Source: Sorghum bicolor (Eukaryota > Streptophyta > Magnoliopsida > Poales > Poaceae). Taken from it: 64,000 nt of DNA. Positions within the stretch are counted from its first letter, which is position 1. Each line of letters starts with the position of its first letter. The stretch lies in assembly GCF_000003195.3 (NCBI RefSeq), contig NC_012873.2, positions 23,781,317 to 23,845,316 on the forward strand, in the 5' to 3' direction. Both the position numbers and the translations under genes were made by a program. A model generated the notes under the pieces. That model saw only the letters and a list, made by a program, of their open reading frames with translations, searched no databases and was not told the DNA's origin. Positions 57,612 through 64,000 of the stretch are shown one piece after another.

Positions 57612-58807
57612 TGATATGACCATGCCACCAAGTAAGATGTCACAAGCTCCAAGTCAAGCTACACCCACTCAAGTTTCACCTACACCGACACCAGCCCATG
57701 TCATCAATGGACCGATTACACGTAGTCGTGCAAAGAAGCTACATGTAGAGGTCCACGCGCTACTTTGTGAGATTCATTTTAATATTAATAAGAATTATAT
57801 ACTACCTAAGTATTGTACCTTGATTATACTCAGGTATATAGAAGAAGAGAAGGATGAATCGGACCCGAAGAACGGACCAGTGCAAGTTCCAGAAGAAGTA
57901 AAAAATGGACTAGTGGAAGTCAAAAACAGACCAGTACAAAGAAATCTTCATAACTTTTTAGTCACAAAAGCTATGAAGGTCCATGAGCACTTGTTGGAAA
58001 GCTTGACGCGTCTACTTTCCAATGAATCTAGTGGCGACCAGTTTGGATACACCATATTGCCTGTAGACCAGAATTAGTACAGACTGCTCAGAAGGTCAAC
58101 AGTCTGTCGTGACAGAATGTTGGTACAACTTGCCAAGTAAAACTGTATCAATCTACAATGTTTCGTGCTGGTTGGCATACATTGCTGGAAAGCCCATTGA
58201 GTCTAGTTTCACACCCAAGAAACAATTCATCATTTGGACTTCCCAATGAAAAGTTATGGTCAGTTTATTGGAAACTGCTCTGGAGGCCAACAGTCACGCG
58301 AAGCCACTTCGGGAATCCATTTCGAGGGGACCTTTCACATTGCCTTCCCTCAGAAACTCTATTTCGTTTTCATACCTATCTAGCAGGGTTGTTGCTAGTA
58401 CAAATACCCCCTAAGACTTATTGTAATCTAAGACTTTTGATAATTGAAATACAGAACCCTTCTGTTTAGACGTGTGCTAGCAAATATTCAGAGAGTGATC
58501 TCTACCCCTTGCTCTTGTGATTTCCTCGCGGGATTACATAGGCGGCGGCTTCATCCGCTCCCAATTGGTGCTCCTACTCCCTTCAAGGTATGCCTTGATT
58601 GATTGTAGGTTGTGTTGGTTGGTTCTTTGAGAGTGTGGTTGGGCGAATCCTCGATTCAGGTTGCCGGTTAAAGACAGTGGTTGGCTTCAAGTTTTATTTG
58701 CCAGGCTGCACTAGTTATCGCTGCTTGCAGCAAGTTATCCGGCTGTTCTTCAGCTAGTTATCAGTGTTCTTCCTACGTCGTGAAGATCGGGACAACGTGT
58801 TGCATCA
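57612..58807 (+). repeat. 5' LTR of element F (1196 bp)
   Basis: TGATATGACC to GTTGCATCA, with TGAT/ATCA ends. The primer-binding site follows. Its first 1005 bp line up with 62996-64000 with no net indel. The five bases before it are cagtg. Confidence 0.88.
57616..58077 (+). other. LTR-embedded coding tail of pol (5' copy)
   Basis: An open frame of 153 codons whose first part reads PPSKMSQ, then GPITRSRAKKL and EVHALLCE. The second motif is a common C-terminal tail of plant chromovirus pol proteins. In the 3' LTR the same frame begins right after the polypurine tract. In this 5' copy it is not expected to be used. Confidence 0.6.
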
Positions 58808-58809
58808 TC

Positions 58810-58821
58810 TGGTATCAAAGC
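58810..58821 (+). other. Primer-binding site of element F
   Basis: TGGTATCAAAGC, two bases after the LTR end, differs from the initiator tRNA-Met site by one base. Confidence 0.85.
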
Positions 58822-59697
58822 TTTCGTTACCACGGTAGAAATTCTATCCCTAGCTACATATATATTTTTGCTTCGTCCTATCCACCAAAAAGCCAGAAAA
58901 ATATATTGCTTAGACCTTTGTTTCAATCTGTTATTTTAGTGAGTTCGGTTAAGTCGTAGTCCATTAGAGTCTTTGTTTTAGTTGCTGATCATTTATCCTT
59001 CGCATGTTCTTTGTGCCTCTTTTATATCTAAAAATCCCCACAAAAAAATCTCTATAACATATATCATCCTTTGTGTTAACTTTGATCCTATCTAGCCACT
59101 GGTTGTTGTTTTATTTCTGTCTTTAGTTGTGCAAGTATCATAATCTGATCCCTGTTTTTAGTTCTATATATATAAAAAAAAGTGTGTCAAAAAAAAGAAA
59201 AGAAAGTGCAAAAAAAAGTGAAGTGAAAAATAAGAAGTTCACAAAGGTTCAGAGAGAAAGTCTGAAAGATTAGTTGGTTTATGTGCACAAGTGCTGAAAG
59301 TTTCATATCAAGTTCTGCAACCAGTTTGCTATCTTTGTTTGGTGCAAAACTTTGGCTAGGTCTGATTGCAACACTTGCATCCCAATCATACTCTTTGTTT
59401 GCATCAATTCTGAAATTTCTTTGCGTGTGTGTGATCTATTTATACACTTCGAATCTTTTGATCAGCACTAGGCAGAGAACTTCTAGTTTGGATTGTTACT
59501 TAACTTTACAACAACTAGAATTCAGATTGCATTCCTTGTGTATTACTCCCCACCAAGCTCCACATAAAAACCATCCTAATTGGTACTCTCTGTTCTTGTA
59601 TTCGCCTCGCCATCACTTTCAGTTGCCACCACACATTTGTTTTCCTTGTAATCTGCAGCAGAGGAATTCATAAGAGCTTTGGTGGTTAGAGAGGAAG
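58822..59697 (+). other. Leader of element F with an A-rich tract
   Basis: No supported gene. An A-rich run of aaaaaaagtg-type repeats lies at about 59165-59235. The region ends just before the gag ATG. Confidence 0.6.
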
Positions 59698-60270
59698 ATG
59701 GGTCGAGTGGACATCAAATATCGTGTTACCATAGCACAATTTAATAAACTCCGACAAAACATGGAAGCAAAGGAAGAGAGGTTTACACAAGATCTTCAGA
59801 ATCTTATGACTGAAATCAGAAGGCATCGTCCACCTCGTGATGGTGCAAGCAACCATAGTGGAGATAGAGAAGATAGTGATGGAAGAAGAGGAGGTCGGAG
59901 GAACAAGAGGGCTGCACATGGTAAAGGAAGAAGACATAGTGGAAGAAATGATGATGACTCTGAAGATGAGGCTAATGACAACCGCTTCCAACTCAGTTTT
60001 GGTCGCCGATGTCATAGAAGAGGCAACCATGAACAAAGATTTGGCAAACTGAAATTTACCATGCCAAAGTTTGTTGCTGAACCATCTACGGTGAAAGACT
60101 CAAGTAGAGGCTCACGATCTAATTTTCAGGGTAATTTTAGTGGAAAGAACACTGTTGTCCCAAGTTAAAAACCAGCAGCATCAACCACTACTTCAGTGAG
60201 TTCTACTTCCAGGAGTAGTGAAATTTAGAGCTTCAAGTATGGAGGCCTTGGGCATATATGTAAGGAGTGC
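59698..60270 (+). pseudogene. Element F gag, capsid core deleted
   Basis: Starts at ATG 59698 (MGRVDIKYRV). The charged N-terminal region reaches KLKFTMPKFV at about 60070, where the capsid core of related gags should begin. The sequence instead passes directly to a Ser/Gly-rich region, so 200 or more residues are missing. A zinc-knuckle remnant (SFKYGGLGHICKEC, first Cys changed to Ser) lies at about 60226-60270. Stops at 60166 (TAA) and 60226 (TAG). Confidence 0.8.
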
Positions 60271-60282
60271 CTCAATAATCAG

Positions 60283-60738
60283 GTGATCATTGTGAATGAT
60301 GATGGAAAGTATGAATCGGCTAGTGAAGAGGGAATTGAGGAGGAAGCCCATGGAGACGAGGACCTTACTTGTTGTGAATTTGAGCAAGGAGCTGCTCTTG
60401 AGATGACTCAAATCTCGAGTGTTCCGGCAAATGAAGCTGAAAATGGGCAGCAACACAAATTATTTCAAACTAGAGCAAAGGTTCATGATAAAGAGGTGAA
60501 GGTAATTATTGATGGAGGGAGCTGCCATAATCTTGCTAGTTGTGAGATGGGTGATAAACTTGGGTTGAAGCTGCTACGACATCGTCATCCATATCATATA
60601 CAATGGCTGAATGATCAGGAAGATATCAAGATTGGATATAAAGTGAAAGATCCATTCAAGATTGGTGAATATGTTGACACAGTGGAGAGTGATGTGGCAT
60701 CTATGTCGGTGTGTCACTTGCTGCTTGGAAGACCATGA
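60283..60738 (+). pseudogene. Element F protease
   Basis: It has the active-site segment KVIIDGGSCHNLAS and the closing CHLLLGRP. It is in the same frame as gag and RT. It ends at a TGA (60736-60738) in place of a Trp codon (LLGRP followed by W in relatives), so the polyprotein was continuous before mutation. Confidence 0.82.
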
Positions 60739-60822
60739 AAATATGATCGATACAGCCAACATTGTGGGGGAACAAATCAGTTCACTATCAATCTAAAAGG
60801 GAAGAAGTTTGTTCTCAATCCT

Positions 60823-62430
60823 ATGACACCCCAACCAATCATGGCTGAACACTTACAAAAGAAATCTGAAATTGTTCTAGTGAGTAGAGAGGAAGGAGAG
60901 CAGATGCAATTGAGTCCTATCCACAATTCGATGAGTGAGAGCCACAAGCCAAATTTGAGAGAAAAAAAGAGAGGAGAGGGAGAACATCTAGTTATGCTAG
61001 CCACAAAATCTGAACTGAGAGAAGTAAGGAATAACCCAGATCAAGTGCTCTTTGTACTTGTGTACAAAGACATTTTAATTTCAGCTAACGACATGACCTC
61101 TCTTCCTAGTGTTGTGTCTCATCTTTTGCAGGACTATGGAGATGTCTTTCTAGAAGAAACACCGGTGGGACTACCTCCAATTCGTGGGATTGATCATCAA
61201 ATTGATCTCATTCTAGGGGCTGCACTACCTAATCGACCACCATATCGAACCAATCCAGAAGAAAGAAAGGAGATACAAAGGCAAGTGCGAGAACTTCTTG
61301 ATAAAGGTTTTGTTCATGAAAGTTTATGTCCTTGTGCTATTCCTGCAATTTCAGTGCCTAAGAAAGATGGTTCTTGGAGGATGTGTGTTGATTGTAGAGC
61401 TGTAAATAACATCACTGTTCGATATCGCCATCCTATTCCACGTTTAGATGACATGCTTGATGAATTAAGTGGTTCCACCATATTCACTAAAATTTATTTG
61501 AGAAGTGGATACCATGAGATAAGAATGAATACAGGGGATGAATGGAAAACTGCATTCAAAACAGAATTTGGGCTGTATGAATGGTTAGTTATGCCATTTG
61601 GTTTGACTAATGCTCCTAGTACTTTCATGAGATTAATGAACCATGTCTTAAGAGCTTTCATTAGAAAATTTGTTGTTGTCTACTTCGATGATATCTTAAT
61701 TTACAGCAAGTCTTTTGAGGAACATGTGAATCATATTCGGCAAGTCTTGGAAGTGCTTAGAAATGAGAAAATATTTGCTAATCTTGAGAAGTGCAGTTTT
61801 TGCACAGACCATGTTGTGTTTCTTGGCTTTGTTGTTTCAGGAAAAGACATAGAAGTGGATGAAAGCAAGGTGAAATCCATCAAGGATTGGCCAACTCCAA
61901 CGAATGTTAGTCAAGTAAGAAGTTTTCATGGCCTTGCTAGTTTTTATAGGAGGTTTGTGAAAGACTTCAGTACCATCGCTGCTCCTTTGAATGAATTGGC
62001 AAAGAAAGGTGTTGACTTTAAATGGGGAAAATCACGACAAAATGCATTTCAATAATTAAAGAAACATTTGACTGAAGCACCTATACTTGTTCTTCCTGAT
62101 TTCACTAAAACTTTTGAAATAGAATGTGATGCTAGTGGAATTGGGATAGGTGGAGTTTTAGTGCAACAAGGAAAACCCGTAGCATATTTGAGTGAGAACT
62201 TGGGAGGTGCTCAACTGAATTATTTTGTGTATGACAAAGAATTGTATGCATTGGTGTGTGTGCTTAAAACATGGCAGCACTACTTATGGCCAAAAGAATT
62301 TGTTATTCACTCTGACTATGAAGCTTTGAAGTACTTGAAAGGACAAGCAAAACTGAATCGTCGTCATGCCAAATGGGTTGAGTTCATCGAAACATTTCCA
62401 TACATTGTGAAATATAAGAAAGCGGTGACT
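60823..62430 (+). pseudogene. Element F reverse transcriptase and RNase H
   Basis: RT from VGLPPIRGIDHQIDL through VPKKDGSWRMCVDCRAVN to the catalytic YFDD in VVVYFDDILIYSK, then FHGLASFYRRFVKDF. The frame has one TAA at 62053-62055, then RNase [37 protein letters not shown], and [15 protein letters not shown]. It then jumps at about 62430 to late integrase sequence, so the end of RNase H and most of integrase are deleted. Catalytic RT residues are intact. The RT sequence style resembles CRM elements. Confidence 0.86.
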
Positions 62431-62439
62431 CGCACGTTG

Positions 62440-62995
62440 TCAATGTTGTTGCAAACAATAGTGAAAAAGAACCTGAAGGTTTGTGAGGAATGCTTGACAC
62501 ATGTGGAGTTTGCATATAACAGGGCAGTACACTCTAACACTAATATGTTTCCTTTCGAAATTGTATATGGGTTCAAACCTATTCATCCGATAGATTTGTT
62601 GCCCCTTCCATTTGCAGGAAAGAACCAATATGGACGCCTCGAAGCGTGCTGCATACATCAAGAAGGTACACAAGAAGACCAAGGAAGCAATTGAACTCAA
62701 GGCAGGACGCAAGGCTGCAAGTATGAACAAACCTAGGAAGAAGGTGTTATTTGAACCCAGGAACATGATGTGGATACACTTGCACAAGGATCTCTTTCCT
62801 CAGCAGTGCAAATCAAAATTATTGCCATGAGGAGATGGTCCATTTCGTGTTCTTGAGAAGATCAATGACAATACAGACAAGATTGATCTTCCTGCAAGTT
62901 ATGGCGTGAGCAACTCCTTCAATGTTGCTGATCTCTCACCATTCACAGGTGAAGACACTTTAGAGTCGAGGACGACACCTTTTCAAGGGGGAGGA
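62440..62995 (+). pseudogene. Element F integrase remnant and polypurine tract
   Basis: It keeps [20 protein letters not shown] and [13 protein letters not shown] of the integrase C-terminal half, then a frameshift near 62610 into [18 protein letters not shown] and PRKKVLFEP. The zinc-binding part and the first catalytic residues are absent. Near the end, PFRVLEKINDN and VADLSPFTGED are followed by the polypurine tract (about 62983-62995, caagggggagga). Confidence 0.78.
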
Positions 62996-64000
62996 TGATA
63001 TGACCATGCCACCAAGCAAGATGTCACAAGCTCCAAGTCAAGCTACACCCACTCAAGTTTCACCAACACCGACACCAGCCCATGTCATCCATGGACCGAT
63101 TACACGTAGTCGTGCAAAGAAGCTACAACAAGAGGTCCACGCGCTACATTGTGAGATTCATTTTAATATTAATAAGAATTATATACTACCTAAGTATTGT
63201 ACCTTGATTATACTCAAGTATATAGAAGAAGAGAAGGATGAATCAGACTTCAAGAACGGACCAGTGCAAGTTCCAGAAGAAGTCAAAAACGGACCAGTGG
63301 AAGTCAAAAACGGACCAGTATAAAGAAATCTTCAAAACTTTTTAGTCACAAAAGCTATGAAGGTCCATGGGCACTTGATGGAAAGCTTGGCGCGGCTACT
63401 TTCCAATGAATCTAGTGGCGACCAGTTTGGATACTCTATATTGCCTGTAGACCAGAATTAGTACAGACTGCTCACAAGGTCAACAGTCTGTCATGACAGA
63501 ATGTTGGTACAACTTGCCAAGTAAAACTGTACCAATCTACAATGTTTCGTGCTGGTTGGCATACATTTCTGGAAAGCCCTTTGAGTCTAGTTTCACACCC
63601 AAGAAACGGTTCATCATTTGGACTTCGTAATAAAAAGTTATGGTCAGTTTATTGGAAACTGCTCTGGAGGCCAACAGTCACGCGAAGCCACTTCAGGAAT
63701 CCATTTCGAGGGGACCTTTCACATTGCCTTCCCTCAGAAACTCTATTTTGTTTTCATACCTATCTAGTAGGGCTGTTGCTAGTATGAATACCCCCTAAGA
63801 CTCATTGTAATCTAAGACTTTTGATAATTGAAATACAGAACCCTTTTGTTTAGCTGTGTGCTAGCAAATATTCAGAGAGTGATCTCTACCCCTTGCTCTT
63901 GTGATTTCCTCGCGGGATTACATAGGCGGTGGCTTGATCCGCTCCTAATTGGTGCTTCTACTCCCTTCAAGGTATCCCTTGATTGATTGTAGGTTGTGTT
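62996..64000 (+). repeat. 3' LTR of element F, cut by the window end
   Basis: Begins TGATATGACC next to the polypurine tract and aligns with the first 1005 bp of the 5' LTR with few substitutions and no net indel. The frame from 63000 to 63323 encodes the pol tail (GPITRSRAKKL, EVHALHCE) and lies just beyond the polypurine tract. One small frameshift separates it from the upstream pol. Confidence 0.88.

Larger units (their letters stand above)
57612..64000 (+). mobile_element. Element F: CRM-like chromovirus deletion derivative
   Basis: 5' LTR, Met-type primer-binding site, gag, protease, RT, RNase H, remnant integrase, polypurine tract and 3' LTR (cut by the window end). Gag lacks its capsid core, and the zinc-binding part and much of the integrase core are absent, so it depended on a helper. 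All gag-pol pieces to about 62600 are in one frame broken by four stops. RT motifs and an LTR-encoded pol tail point to the CRM group, tentatively. Confidence 0.8.

Overview
This window looks like a gene-poor, repeat-dense block of a grass (Poaceae) nuclear genome. I find no host gene, rRNA, tRNA or bacterial-type feature. Almost every base belongs to Ty3/gypsy LTR retrotransposons or solo LTRs inserted into one another. The grass call is an inference from the families present: Tat elements with a second RNase H and an antisense ORF, an Athila-like gag, a Tekay/Del-like chromovirus with an extra upstream ORF, and a CRM-like chromovirus.

Layout. (A) 1-9575, minus strand: a Tat-type element with gag-pol and a 1035-bp 5' LTR, plus a three-exon antisense coiled-coil gene downstream of pol. 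(B) 9576-17781, minus: a non-autonomous Athila-like family with gag and two protease-like regions but no RT. It lies as a tandem pair sharing the LTR at 15110-16773. (A') 17782-18928, plus: an LTR and leader fragment of family A. (C) 18928-30361, minus, and (D) 30362-42310, plus: two head-to-head copies of a second Tat family, each with an antisense multi-exon gene encoding a plant-mobile-domain (PMD) protein. (E) 42311-57611, minus: an older Tekay/Del-like chromovirus split by several insertions. (F) 57612-64000, plus: a CRM-like deletion derivative inserted in the LTR of E and cut by the window end.

Insertions inside E: D ends at 42310 in the RNase H/integrase linker. A solo LTR (42736-50273, duplication gatag) splits RNase H and itself carries a 5.3-kb LTR-like insertion (42853-48148, duplication gtcat/gtcac). 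A solo LTR related to family B (51661-52939, duplication ctgaa/cagaa) splits the protease. F lies in the 5' LTR. C lies in the 5' LTR of D, and A in a B LTR.

Most interesting points: an ORF upstream of gag in E that begins with a histone H3 tail look-alike keeping the K9 context (55618 downward) and ends in a coiled coil and an acidic tail; antisense spliced genes in both Tat families; family-specific short words scattered across those families far above chance; paired hairpins where pol and the antisense gene converge; and loss of the catalytic integrase glutamate in both C and D by different changes. Counts and identities are by eye, not computed.
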